A stretch of DNA of 64,000 nt from CAVYWD01 sp963772225 (GTDB taxonomy: Bacteria; Myxococcota; Myxococcia; Myxococcales; UBA5297): contig CAVYWD010000001.1 of the NCBI GenBank assembly GCA_963772225.1, positions 1-64,000 on the forward strand, in the 5' to 3' direction. The notes beneath the pieces were generated by a model. The model saw only the letters and a list, made by a program, of their open reading frames with translations. It did not search any database and was not told where the DNA came from. This document shows, one piece after another, positions 47,272 through 56,847 of this stretch. The translations under genes were made by a program, and so were the position numbers. Within the stretch, counting starts at the first letter, position 1. Every line of letters starts with the position of its first letter.

Positions 47272-50200
47272 ATGTCGCGCAAGATTGCCGCAGCGTCCTT
47301 GCCGTGCCTCGCGGGTCTTATGCTTCTGATGCTCGGGCTGCCGAGCTGTTCATCGCACCACGGCGGCTGCAATCCCAAGACCTGCCAATCAGTTGGCGCA
47401 ACCTGCGGACAAATCTCCGATGGCTGCGGAGCTGCCCTCGAATGCGGCAACTGCACCTCGCCTGAGTCCTGCGGCGGCTCGGGGATTGCGAACTCCTGTG
47501 CGAACGGACTGCCGCCAGACCCCGCGACTGTTGCCCCCCCGCTCAACACTTCGACGCCGACAGACTTCGCCGCGTCTCTGGAGTTCTTGTATTCGGGCGA
47601 CCACCCCATTCAACTCGGAGTGGCAGCAGGGACCATCGAGGCTTTCCGAGCCGCCCTCGTCCGCGGGCAGGCGCACGCTGCCGACGGCTCTCCGCTCTCC
47701 GGCGTGACCATCGACGTCCTCGGTCACCCTGAGCTCGGCAGCACCCTCACGCGCGCCGATGGAATGTTCGATTTGGTGGTGAACGGCGGAGCGCAACTCG
47801 TCGTCCGCTACTCCCGGTCGGGCCTCCTGTCCGCGCAGCGGCAAGTTCAGGCGCCCTGGCGAGGCGTCGTCTGGGCAAAGGACGTGGTCATGATCCCGCA
47901 GGACAGCGCGGTCACCGCCATTGACCTGAGCTCCGCGACGACTCAGGTCGCACAGTCCTCGCAGGTCACCGACGACCAGGGCGCAAGGCACGCTACGGTC
48001 ATCGTCCTGCCAGGGACGACGGCTCAGATGCGAATGCCCGATGGGAGTGCTGCACCTCTTGCCTCGATGCACGTCCGAGCTACCGAATATACGGTTGGAA
48101 GCAACGGGCCGGCTCAAATGCCGGCGGACCTTCCAGCGCAGAGCGCGTACACCTACGCCGTGGCTTGGAGCGTCGACGAGGCACAAGCAGCGGGCGCGAC
48201 CAGCGTGGAATTCAACCAGCCGGTGCTTTCTTACGTCGAGAACTTTCTCGGCTTCCCGGTCGGAACTGGAATCCCAGCCGGATATTACGATCCCGCCAAG
48301 GGGCAGTGGATCGCCGTGTCCAATGGCAGGGTCATCAAGCTCCTGAGCGTCACCGCCGGCCTCGCGGACATCGATGCCAATGGCGACGGCGCGCCAGACT
48401 CCGCGGATGCGCTGAAGGCACTTGGAATCACCGATTCAGAGCGCGCACAACTGGCGACCCGGTTCCAGGCTGGGCAAGCGCTGTGGCGGGTCTCCGTGGC
48501 TCACTTCACGGATTGGGACTTCAACATGTTGCCCGCCTGCAACAACGGCACCACTAACGAAAAGTGCGAGGCCGCAAAGGGAGGAGCCTCGAACGGAAAC
48601 GCCGGCTCTTGCCAGCAGGCGGATAGTGGCTCGATCATCCTCTGTCAAGCGCAGGTCTTAGGCGAACCCGTTCCGATTTCGGGCACGCCCTATACCTTGG
48701 CCTACTGGAGCGACCGAGCAAGGAAGGACAAGTACTCGACAACAATCACCGTGAGCGGGGCCGACGCGCTCCCGGTCGGACTGAGGGAGATCCGAGCCTT
48801 CGTCGACGTCGCAGGTCAACACACGCAAAAGACCTTCCTAGCGTCTCCCAATCTGAGCTTCACGTTTCAATGGGACGGAAAGGATGCCTTCGGGCGTGTG
48901 CTCCAAGGCACCCAACCGGTCAACATCGAAGTCGACAACGTCTACGGGCTCAAATACAACTCAAGCTCCGAATTCGGAGATCTCGCAGACTCGGAGATCG
49001 ACCTGAACGTCAGCCTCCGAGAGTTCCTGGTCAAGCGGTACTTTCAGGTGCGCCTCGGAGCCCTCGCAGCGCTCGACCAAGGAGTGGGCGGATGGGATTT
49101 TGACGTCCACCACGTCTATGACCCCTACGCAAGAATCCTCTACTTCGGCAACGGCTGGCAGCAGGAGGCCTCGCAGGTCTCTCCCGTGATTCGAGCGTTC
49201 GCGGGGACGGGGGCAGTGCCCGCTGGTGGCGTCGACGCCGACGGCATCCCGGCGACCTCGGCGAAGCTGAGCTCCCCCTCCGGGCTCGCGGTCGGCCCTG
49301 ACGGCGCTGTCTTCATCTCCAACGAGGAAGGCGGCACCGTGCGCCGCGTCGCTCGCGACGGCACCATCACCACCGTCATCGGTTCTGGCGCGCCGAACCT
49401 CATTCTCAATCCCGGGTGTGAGCTTTGCAGCAACCCTACGTGTGGCGGGAGTTCGAGCTCCGAGCTGTATTGGCAAGGCGACCTTGACGCATGGACGTGT
49501 TACGCCGAGGACGATGGCGGCGCCTATGAGGGACATCATTACTTCGACGATCACTGCCGGCCGGGCGGCAGAGAGATCTACCAGGACATCGATGTGTCGA
49601 GCTACACCTCGACGATCGCCCAAGGCACGCAGCAGTTCGCCTTCGGGGCCGCCGCACGAGGCTACGGCGGCCCATTCCCCTCTGTTCAATTCATTCTCGA
49701 ATATCGAGACGTGACGAACAAGAATGTGCTCGCGACATTCAACTCATCTACTCACCCAACGACCGACTGGGGATGGTACAGCGATACGCACGTCGCGCCA
49801 GCAGGGACTGGCTGGGTTCGGATTCGTGTTGTCACGGTGGGCACCGAGACCTGCAGCGGCGGTGTATATGTCGATGACCTTTCGCTTCGAGCGCTGGGAC
49901 CGGACGGTCAGGGCGACAACCCTTTGAAGAACCCGCGTGGCCTCGCGGTTGGCCCTGACGGCAGCCTGTACATCGCAGCGGACGCTCAGGTCTGGAAGCG
50001 GTCGCCGGACGGGACGATGAGCCCCGTCGCAGGCACCGGCGAGTGGGGATACAGCGGAGATGGCGGACCGGCGACCTCGGCGAAGCTGCGCAAGCCTTGG
50101 GGACTGGCCCTGGGCGCTGACGGGAGCCTGTACATCACCGACAGCGTGGACTCTCGCGTGCGCCGGGTCGCGTCGAACGGGAAGATCTCGACGATCTGCG

Positions 50201-50421
50201 GAACGGGCCAGGTTGGAGACGGCGTCGATGGAAGCCTCGCCAAAGATGCGCCCATCACGCGCCCGACGGGCATTGCCCTGGACAGCCAGGGAGCGATCTA
50301 TTTCGCGACGTACGATCGGATTCAAAGGATTGGCCCGGACGGGCTTCTTACGACGTTCGCCGGTGGAGGTGATGGCGAACCTCCGGCGCTCCCTCCGGCG
50401 CGACTGCGGTCCAACTCATAG
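47272..50421 (+). CDS. Giant surface lipoprotein, N-terminal part: Cys-rich module, NHL repeats, inserted binding domain
   Basis: The first half of a protein of about 2,130 residues that continues as the Rhs part. GGAGGGG precedes the ATG. The lipobox is LGLPSCSS. Next is a Cys-rich module (CNPKTCQSVGATCGQ, DGCGAALECGNC) frequent in myxobacterial proteins. Beta-rich domains follow, including a carboxypeptidase-like fold (GVTIDVLGHPELGSTLTRADG). NHL propeller repeats begin near residue 655 (FAGTGAVPAGGVDADGIPAT, GLAVGPDGAVFISNEEGGTV). Between two of them about 170 residues form a separate jelly-roll (NLILNPGCELCSNPTC ... CSGGVYVDDLSLRAL). The stop at 50,421 is caused by a frame error near 50,385-50,395. 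Confidence 0.8.
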   Translation: MSRKIAAASLPCLAGLMLLMLGLPSCSSHHGGCNPKTCQSVGATCGQISDGCGAALECGNCTSPESCGGSGIANSCANGLPPDPATVAPPLNTSTPTDFAASLEFLYSGDHPIQLGVAAGTIEAFRAALVRGQAHAADGSPLSGVTIDVLGHPELGSTLTRADGMFDLVVNGGAQLVVRYSRSGLLSAQRQVQAPWRGVVWAKDVVMIPQDSAVTAIDLSSATTQVAQSSQVTDDQGARHATVIVLPGTTAQMRMPDGSAAPLASMHVRATEYTVGSNGPAQMPADLPAQSAYTYAVAWSVDEAQAAGATSVEFNQPVLSYVENFLGFPVGTGIPAGYYDPAKGQWIAVSNGRVIKLLSVTAGLADIDANGDGAPDSADALKALGITDSERAQLATRFQAGQALWRVSVAHFTDWDFNMLPACNNGTTNEKCEAAKGGASNGNAGSCQQADSGSIILCQAQVLGEPVPISGTPYTLAYWSDRARKDKYSTTITVSGADALPVGLREIRAFVDVAGQHTQKTFLASPNLSFTFQWDGKDAFGRVLQGTQPVNIEVDNVYGLKYNSSSEFGDLADSEIDLNVSLREFLVKRYFQVRLGALAALDQGVGGWDFDVHHVYDPYARILYFGNGWQQEASQVSPVIRAFAGTGAVPAGGVDADGIPATSAKLSSPSGLAVGPDGAVFISNEEGGTVRRVARDGTITTVIGSGAPNLILNPGCELCSNPTCGGSSSSELYWQGDLDAWTCYAEDDGGAYEGHHYFDDHCRPGGREIYQDIDVSSYTSTIAQGTQQFAFGAAARGYGGPFPSVQFILEYRDVTNKNVLATFNSSTHPTTDWGWYSDTHVAPAGTGWVRIRVVTVGTETCSGGVYVDDLSLRALGPDGQGDNPLKNPRGLAVGPDGSLYIAADAQVWKRSPDGTMSPVAGTGEWGYSGDGGPATSAKLRKPWGLALGADGSLYITDSVDSRVRRVASNGKISTICGTGQVGDGVDGSLAKDAPITRPTGIALDSQGAIYFATYDRIQRIGPDGLLTTFAGGGDGEPPALPPARLRSNS

Positions 50422-53400
50422 TCCCGTACGGAGTAACGGTCGCTGCAGACGGCACGCTCTACGGGGCAGATCGCAATCGCCTCTTCAAGGTCACACCCGA
50501 TGGGCGGTTTGTGGACTTGGCGTCGAACATCTGGGGCCAGACCAGCGATGGCATCGCTGCGGCCCTGGCGAACATCACACCGGAAAGCGTCGCGCTCCTG
50601 CCCAGCGGCGACCTGGTCTTTGCGGATCGGGAGATGAACCGAGTCCGGGCGATCGGCTCGGCCATGCCAGGGCTTGGAACCTCGGACATGCTCATCGCGT
50701 CGCACGACGGGAAACAGGTTTATGTCTTCGATCAAAGCGGAAGACATCTTCGGACCGTCGATGCGATGACCGGCGTGACATTGCTCCAATTCGGATACGA
50801 CAGTCAGGGACGAGTGGCGACTCTTACCGACCGCGATGGCAACCAGACGAGCGTCGAGCGAGATGCGAGCGGGGCGCCGACAGCCATCGTGGCGCCCTTC
50901 GGGCAGCGGACCACGCTATCGCTCGGCGCCGATGGGCTGCTGCAGAACATCGCGGACCCAACGGGCAGTCAAGTCTCGATGACGTATGCGAATGGCCTGC
51001 TCCAGACCTACACGGATGCCCGTGGGGGCGTGCATCGATTCCAGTTCGACGCCAACGGTCTACTCATAAAAGACCAAGACCCTGCGGGAGGTTCAAAGGG
51101 CCTTAACCGGACGATGACCGAGACCGGCTTCAACGTCGATGTCACGACTGCTATGGGGCGCACGACAAGCCATAAGGTGGATTTCACGTTGGCCGGCGGC
51201 ACCAGTTGGACGAACACGGCCCCGGACGGAACGAAGGCGACCTCCTCGTACGACTTGGTGAATTGGTCGGCCTCCTTTCCGGACGGCAGCACGCAGACCT
51301 CCGTGGAAGCGCCAGATCCACGCTTTCTGCTGCAGGCGCCGGTGGCAGCGCAATCGACCTTCACGACGCCTGGAGGGTTGACGTGGAACAGCACGACAGC
51401 GCGGACGGCCCAGCTCTCCGATCCCGGCGATCCTCTATCGGTGACGAAGTTGACGGAGACGACCACAGTCAACGACAACGCCTATACTTCGACCTATGAC
51501 GCGTCGTCCATGACTCTGACGCAGGTAAGCCCGAGCGGGCGAAAGGTGGTTCGGACGCTCGACTCCAAGGGGCGAGTCATCCGCACCGAGGTCGCCGGGC
51601 TTGCTCCGGTCACTATCGCCTACGACGAGCACGGGCGCGCGACCAGTGTGGTGCAGGGCTCACGGCAGGTCAGCCTTGGTTACGACTCGAACGGCCACCT
51701 GAGCTCGATCACGGACCCGCTGTCGCGCGTGGTCGGCTTGCAGAAGGACCTGGTCGGCCGGGTGACGAAGCAGACAGCCCCCGATGGAGCCCAGACGCTT
51801 TTCAGCTACGACGCCGCCTCGAACATCACCAGCGTGACTCCGCCCGGCAAGCAGCCCTATGGGTATGGCTACACGTCGGTGGACCAGGAGAGCTCGTTCG
51901 CCCCTCCCGCTGTCGGAACTTGGGATCCGGCGACGAACTATTCCTACGACGTCGACCAGGCACTGACCAGCGTGTCGCGGCCCGATGCCAAGACCGTCGG
52001 CGTCAAGTACGACTCGGCTGGGCGACCGATCGAGGTCGATTATCAGACTGGCCCCACCGCCTTGAGCTATGACTCGACCGGTCAGCTTGCCAGCGCGACG
52101 ACGCCACTCGAGTCGTTGGCTTGGACTCACGACGCATCCCTGGTGACGCAGGCGACCTGGTCGGGCGCGGTCAATGGGAGCGTGGAATATTCCTATGATA
52201 ATGACCTTCGGCTCACGAGCACGACCGTCAATAGAGGCCTTGCGGCGGAGCGCCAGTACGACGCCGATGGCTTGCTGGTGCAGACTGGGGACTTGACGAT
52301 CACTCGTGACGCACAGAATGGCCTCGTACTCAGCACCGACGCGGGCGCCGTGCACGAGGCCTATGCGTACAACGAGTTCGGGGAGGTGACGTCCTTCACG
52401 GCAACGAATCTATCAGCGGGAACCACTCTGCTCGATATTCACTATACTCGAGACGCCCTAGGCCGAATCACGAAGAAGGTCGAGACAACCGATGGGGTCG
52501 CAACGACCTACGAATACGGTTACGACTCGGCGAATCGGCTCGCAGAGGTGAAGACAAACGGTGTCGAAACGGCGCTCTGGGCCTACGACGCCAATGGAAA
52601 TCGGACGAGCGAGACGAAGGGCGGCACGACGGTCACGGCCACCTATGATGGGCAGGACCGGCTGGTGAAGTACGGGTCGGCGACATATTCCTTCGGAAAT
52701 GCCGGAGAACTGCAGTCGCGCAGCCGAACGGACGAAATGGCTCCGACACAATATAGGTACAATGCCCTAGGCGACCTAGTCGGAGTCACGCAACCTGACG
52801 GCACGCTGACTGAATACGTGGTAGATGCGCAGGGCCGCCGCGTTGGGAAGAGGGTCAACGGCACGCTGGTGCAGGCGTTCCTATGGGAGGATCAGCTGCG
52901 GATCGCCGCCGAGCTAGACGGCAACGGCACGGTTGTGAGTCGTTTTGTGTATGGCGACAAGGCAAACGCACCGGAGCTTATTCTCAAGGGAGCAGCCGTC
53001 TACCGCGTAATCACAGACAACTCGGGCAGCCCACGATTTGTCGTCGACACCGCCGATGGCTCCGTATTGCAACGAATCGAGTACGATGAATGGGGCAGCG
53101 TCAAGAGCAATTCTAACTGGCGTTTCCAACCTTTTGGATTCGCTGGCGGGCTGACTGACCCGGACACCGGCCTCGTGCGGTTTGGCGTTCGGGACTATGA
53201 TTCCGAAAGCGGGCGCTTCCTTAGCCCCGAACCGTTGGCTGATGACGCTCAGTTCGCAGTCGACGAGGCAGCAGTCGGACTAAGGCCAGCTCGATATGTC
53301 TACGCCCTGAACAACCCACTTCAGTACTATGACCCAGACGGACTCCAAGCCGCGGCGGCTCCGTGGCTGATACCATGGGAAATTCCAGAACTTGCCCTTC

Positions 53401-53660
53401 CGGAAATCCTCCCGCTCCTGCCGTGGCTAATTCCGTTTTGGCCGGCGCCAGCATATGCACCAGAACCGCTGCCTCCGCCTTGCAGTATGGCGGCGGAACA
53501 CAAGAATGGCAAAAATTGGGAAAAGCATTCCAAGAAGCGAGCAGGCGGAGGTCCCGCCACGCCAGAGGCCCCCGGGTCAAAAGAAAGGGCCGTGGCCCCC
53601 AAGAACCACAAGTTGAAAAAGCGAACCGTGGTCGTCTTGGACGCGAGGAAGCGAGAATGA
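50396..53660 (+). CDS. Rhs/YD-repeat core and C-terminal tip of the same giant protein
   Basis: Continuation of the NHL protein: the last NHL turn (VTVAADGTLYGADRNRLFKV) reads straight into this frame. About 25 YD repeats follow, such as YDSQGRVATLTDRDGNQTSV, YDSNGHLSSITDPLSRVVG and YDANGNRTSETKGG. The Rhs-associated core end is canonical: FAGGLTDPDTGLVRFGVRDYD, SGRFLSPEPLAD, YVYALNNPLQYYDPDGL. The variable tip is about 105 residues: a hydrophobic Pro-rich run (LIPWEIPELALPEILPLLPW) and a basic tail (EHKNGKNWEKHSKKRAGGG ... RTVVVLDARKRE). I recognise no nuclease or other toxin fold in it. The shell would encase the tip as in Rhs/Tc toxins (family knowledge). The stop overlaps the Sel1 gene. 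Confidence 0.8.
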
Positions 53661-54181
53661 ACTCACTTCACTACCGCCGCGCGGAAAAGGAAATGCACAA
53701 GACGTCTCCAAACATCCCAAAAGTTATCGGGCTCCTTGAGGCGGGCTTGAGCGAAGGGGATCCAAATGCGGCATATGCATTGTACTCCTGGCATCGGCGC
53801 GGACACCATGTGAAGCAAGACCTGAAACGCGCACTCCAATTGTTGCGGCTAGCCGCCAAAGGCAAAGTGCCTTCGGCACTTTTTGATCTAGCAGCAACCT
53901 ATGAGGCAGGGAAGGAGTTGACAAAGAACGACCGATTGGCATTTAACTGCTACATTGAGGCAGCTCTATACGGCGACAAGCAAGCAATCTACGAGGTGGG
54001 TCGCTGCTATTACTATGGGATAGGCATCGCCAGGGACAGGAAGCTCGCATGGATTTGGCTTGACCTGGCGCGCAAACTCCGGCGCGACCGAGCGCGCAAA
54101 CTTCGTCGCGACCGCGATCGTGCGAGGAAGGCAGCTTCGGCTGGATCGAATGAAGCGAAGGGCAAGGCCAGCCGAAGCTAG
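53657..54181 (+). CDS. Sel1-repeat protein, candidate immunity protein
   Basis: 174 residues without leader, starting in the ATGA overlap of the Rhs stop. Sel1-like helical repeats are visible: IPKVIGLLEAGLSEGDPNAAYALYSW, LKRALQLLRLAAKGKVPSALFDLAATYEAG and DRLAFNCYIEAALYGDKQAIYEVGRCYYYGIG. Proteins of this kind often lie right after toxin tips and act as cytoplasmic antidotes. Here the four-base overlap, low GC relative to the flanks and small size all fit that role (inference). The C-terminal 40 residues are a highly charged Arg/Lys/Ala stretch (LARKLRRDRARKLRRDRDR) containing a short tandem repeat. Confidence 0.65.
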   Translation: MNSLHYRRAEKEMHKTSPNIPKVIGLLEAGLSEGDPNAAYALYSWHRRGHHVKQDLKRALQLLRLAAKGKVPSALFDLAATYEAGKELTKNDRLAFNCYIEAALYGDKQAIYEVGRCYYYGIGIARDRKLAWIWLDLARKLRRDRARKLRRDRDRARKAASAGSNEAKGKASRS

Positions 54182-54389
54182 CCGACGACGCTCGAGTAGT
54201 CCCGATGACCGCCCGATGACCGGCAGGGCAGCTGAACCGCGAACTCGCCCATGCGACAAGCCCCATTGCCTGCGCCGAAACCGAGCTCCCCGCCCTCGGA
54301 TCCTCGCCCTGACTACACTGTAGGTGCCCCTGCATTTGCCGCCCGCTCGCGCCATCCACTAGACTTGTCCAGTCGCCCCGTGAGCGCGC

Positions 54390-54782
54390 ATGCCGCCCGA
54401 GCCCACCTTCCGCATCCTCCTGGTCGAAGACGAGCCCGTCATCCGCGAGCTGGTCCAAGCCATGTTGACCACGGGCACGGTCGAGGTGGAGGTTGCCTCC
54501 GACGGCGCCGGCTGCCTCCGCACCGCCCGCACCGCGCCCCCAGACCTCATCCTCCTCGACATCGTCCTCCCCGACCTGGACGGCATCGCCATCTGCCGGA
54601 TGCTGCGCAGCAATCCGGCCACCGCCCGGGTCCCCGTCTACATGCTCACCGCCAAAGCCAGGCCGGCGGACATCGAGACCGCGCGGAAGGCCGGCGCCGA
54701 CGGCTACATCCAGAAGCCGTTCAAGGGCGCCGAGCTCATGGACTTGGTCGAGCGGCTCCAGCAGGCGCGCCGTCCCGGCTAA
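54390..54782 (+). CDS. Single-domain response regulator receiver
   Basis: A 130-residue CheY-like protein without output domain. All phosphotransfer residues are seen: the acidic pair in ILLVEDEPVIRELV, the phospho-acceptor Asp in LILLDIVLPDLDG, the Thr in VYMLTAKARPAD and the Lys in GYIQKPFKGAEL. It receives phosphate from a histidine kinase that is not encoded nearby, then would act by protein contact. High GC resumes here. It is separated from the kinase homologue by about 145 bases that show only a possible promoter region. Confidence 0.9.
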   Translation: MPPEPTFRILLVEDEPVIRELVQAMLTTGTVEVEVASDGAGCLRTARTAPPDLILLDIVLPDLDGIAICRMLRSNPATARVPVYMLTAKARPADIETARKAGADGYIQKPFKGAELMDLVERLQQARRPG

Positions 54783-54928
54783 AGCCTGAGCTCGCCGGAG
54801 CACCCGGCCCGCCGGGGGCTCCCTTGCCCGTCCGCGCGCCGACCTGATAGCACTCTGAGAGCGCTTCGTACCGGCCTTCGCACCTCCCGGGGCAGCCGCC
54901 CCGACTCTCGGCCGGCGAAGGAGCCGCC

Positions 54929-55882
54929 TTGCTCTGCTACCGCTGCGGAAGCCACGTTCCAGACGGGAGCGCAGCGTGCGGCGCCTGCGGTCAGGAGCTC
55001 TCTTCGGGCCGGCTGCGCGCGGCCACCGCGTCCTTCTCTCGGCGCCGCCCCACGAACGCCGCCCTCGAGAGCGCGCCGTTGCACCCCGGCGACGCCTTCG
55101 GCGAGCGCTACCTCGTGCGCGAGGCCGTGGGGGCCGGCCCGTCGGGCTTCGTCTTTCGCGCCCTCGACCGCAGGCTGGGCGCCGATGTGGCGCTCAAGGT
55201 CATCGCGCCCCGGCTCCTCGAGACCCAGGAGGCGCGCCTCGCCTTCCGCAAGGCCCTCGCGCCCGCGCGCAGGCTCTCCCACGACAACCTCCTGCGCGCC
55301 TTCGACGCCGGCGACGAGCGCGGCCGCGCCTTCTTCACCGCGCCGTTGCTCGACGGCCTCTCGCTCCGGCGGATCATCGACCTGCGGCGCGGGATGCATC
55401 ACGCCTTTGCGCTCGAGGAGGTCGAGCCCATCTTCGCCCAGCTCGCCGCCGCTCTCGAGAGCGGGCACCGCCTCGGCGTCCACGCCTGTCTCAAGCCGGA
55501 GAACGTCATCGTCCTGCCCAATCTGCTCAAGCTCACCGACTTCGGCCTGGCCCTCGCCCTCCCGCGCGCGCTCTACGCCTCAGCTCAGAGCGGTGCCAGC
55601 CGCCGCTGTCTCGCTCCCGAGTACGAGAAGGGCGCGGCGCTCGACGCCCGCGCGGACGTCTTCTCCCTGGGCATCCTCCTCGAAGAGATGCTCGGGGCGG
55701 TCGTGCACGAGCCCGCCCAAAGCCTCCCCGGCGGCGTCGAGGCGCTCTGCCGAAAGGCCACCCGCGAGAACCCGGCCGAGCGGCATGGCTCTGCCGCCGC
55801 CTTCCTGGCCGACCTTCGCGGCCTCCTGCGCGGCCGCCCCACGCCCTCGCCTGCCTTGAATGACGAAAGGAAGCCCCGATGA
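54929..55882 (+). CDS. Zinc-ribbon protein kinase homologue, probable pseudokinase
   Basis: 317 residues from TTG, with GGAG nearby. Residues 1-22 are a zinc ribbon (LCYRCGSHVPDGSAACGACG; two CxxC pairs). Residues 55-310 are a Ser/Thr-kinase fold: glycine loop VGAGPSGFVF, the ATP-anchoring Lys in DVALKVIAPRLL, the catalytic loop read as VHACLKPENVIV, the metal loop KLTDFGLALAL, and CLAPEYEKGAALDARADVFSLG. In the catalytic loop the HRD motif is HAC, so the base Asp is a Cys. Lys, Asn and DFG remain. I infer nucleotide binding with little or no phosphotransfer. Its stop overlaps the next gene by ATGA. No membrane helix is seen. Confidence 0.8.
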   Translation: MLCYRCGSHVPDGSAACGACGQELSSGRLRAATASFSRRRPTNAALESAPLHPGDAFGERYLVREAVGAGPSGFVFRALDRRLGADVALKVIAPRLLETQEARLAFRKALAPARRLSHDNLLRAFDAGDERGRAFFTAPLLDGLSLRRIIDLRRGMHHAFALEEVEPIFAQLAAALESGHRLGVHACLKPENVIVLPNLLKLTDFGLALALPRALYASAQSGASRRCLAPEYEKGAALDARADVFSLGILLEEMLGAVVHEPAQSLPGGVEALCRKATRENPAERHGSAAAFLADLRGLLRGRPTPSPALNDERKPR

Positions 55883-56811
55883 GCCCGCTCGCCCTGGCCT
55901 TCGCCCTCGCGGCGCAGGCCGCTTCGCCCAGCGCGCCCCGGCCGCTGGTCGCGGTCGTGAAGAGCACGTCGCTCGGCCCCTACGCCAGCGCCGTGGCCGG
56001 CTTCACCTCCGAAGTGAAGGCCGACGTCGCCGAGTACGACCTCCAGGACGACCCGTCCCGGGCGGAGACCGTCTTCTCCGAGCTCAAGGCGCGGTCGCCG
56101 GCGCTGGTGCTCGCGCTCGGGCCCCAGGCGGCGAACGCCGCGCGGCGCGCGTTGGGCAAGACGCCGCTCGTCTTCGCCCTGGTGCCCAACTACGAGAAGT
56201 ACGGCCTCGAGGCCCAGAACGTCACCGGCATCGCGCTGACCCGGCCAGCCAAGGCGCAGCTCGAGGCGCTCAAGGCCCTGGCGCCTGCGGCCAGGCGCGT
56301 GGCGACCCTCTTCAACCCGAAGTACTCGAAGCCCGTCTTCGACGCCGCCGCCGACGCCGCCAAGTCCCTGGGCCTGGAACTCGTAGCCGCCCCGGTGGAC
56401 GCGCCGGAGGACATCCCCGGGGCGCTGGGCGCGCTCAAGGGCCGCGTCGACGCTCTCTGGATGCTGGCGGACCGCTCGGTCGCCAATGCCGACGCAGCCC
56501 AGGCCATCATCCGGGTCTCGCAGCAGGAGAAGCTGCCGCTCTTCGCGCTCACCGAGTCGCAGGTCCGCGACGGCGCCCTGGTCTCGCTCTCGCCCAACTA
56601 CGCGGCCATCGGCCAGCAGGCCGGCCGGCTCGCGAACCGCATCGTCCTGGAGAAGGTGAACCCCGGCGCCCTGGAGATAGCCCTGCCTGAGGTTCTCGAC
56701 ATCGCCCTCAACCTCTCCGCCGCCCGGAAGCTCGGCCAGGCCGGCGAGCTCTCGCAGAGCGCCCTGGAGTACGCCGCAAAGCATGGCTACTTCGTCCGCG
56801 CATTCGAGTAG
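55879..56811 (+). CDS. ABC transporter substrate-binding protein (TrpX/YtbP type)
   Basis: 310 residues: short leader (MSPLALAFALAAQAASPSAP), then a periplasmic-binding fold of the ABC_sub_bind family: PLVAVVKSTSLGPYASAVAGF, ALVLALGPQAANAARRALGKTPLVFALVPN, VTGIALTRPAKAQLEALKALAP, VDALWMLADRSVAN, FALTESQVRDGALVSLSPNYAAIGQQAG. Related proteins are described as binding small ligands such as amino acids, but no permease or ATPase gene is adjacent. Translational overlap with the pseudokinase suggests a sensing role rather than plain uptake (inference). SD AAGGAG of purB follows its stop. Confidence 0.85.
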   Translation: MSPLALAFALAAQAASPSAPRPLVAVVKSTSLGPYASAVAGFTSEVKADVAEYDLQDDPSRAETVFSELKARSPALVLALGPQAANAARRALGKTPLVFALVPNYEKYGLEAQNVTGIALTRPAKAQLEALKALAPAARRVATLFNPKYSKPVFDAAADAAKSLGLELVAAPVDAPEDIPGALGALKGRVDALWMLADRSVANADAAQAIIRVSQQEKLPLFALTESQVRDGALVSLSPNYAAIGQQAGRLANRIVLEKVNPGALEIALPEVLDIALNLSAARKLGQAGELSQSALEYAAKHGYFVRAFE

Positions 56812-56847
56812 TCTCTCGCCCCCACTTCTCCAAGAAGGAGCCCTGCG

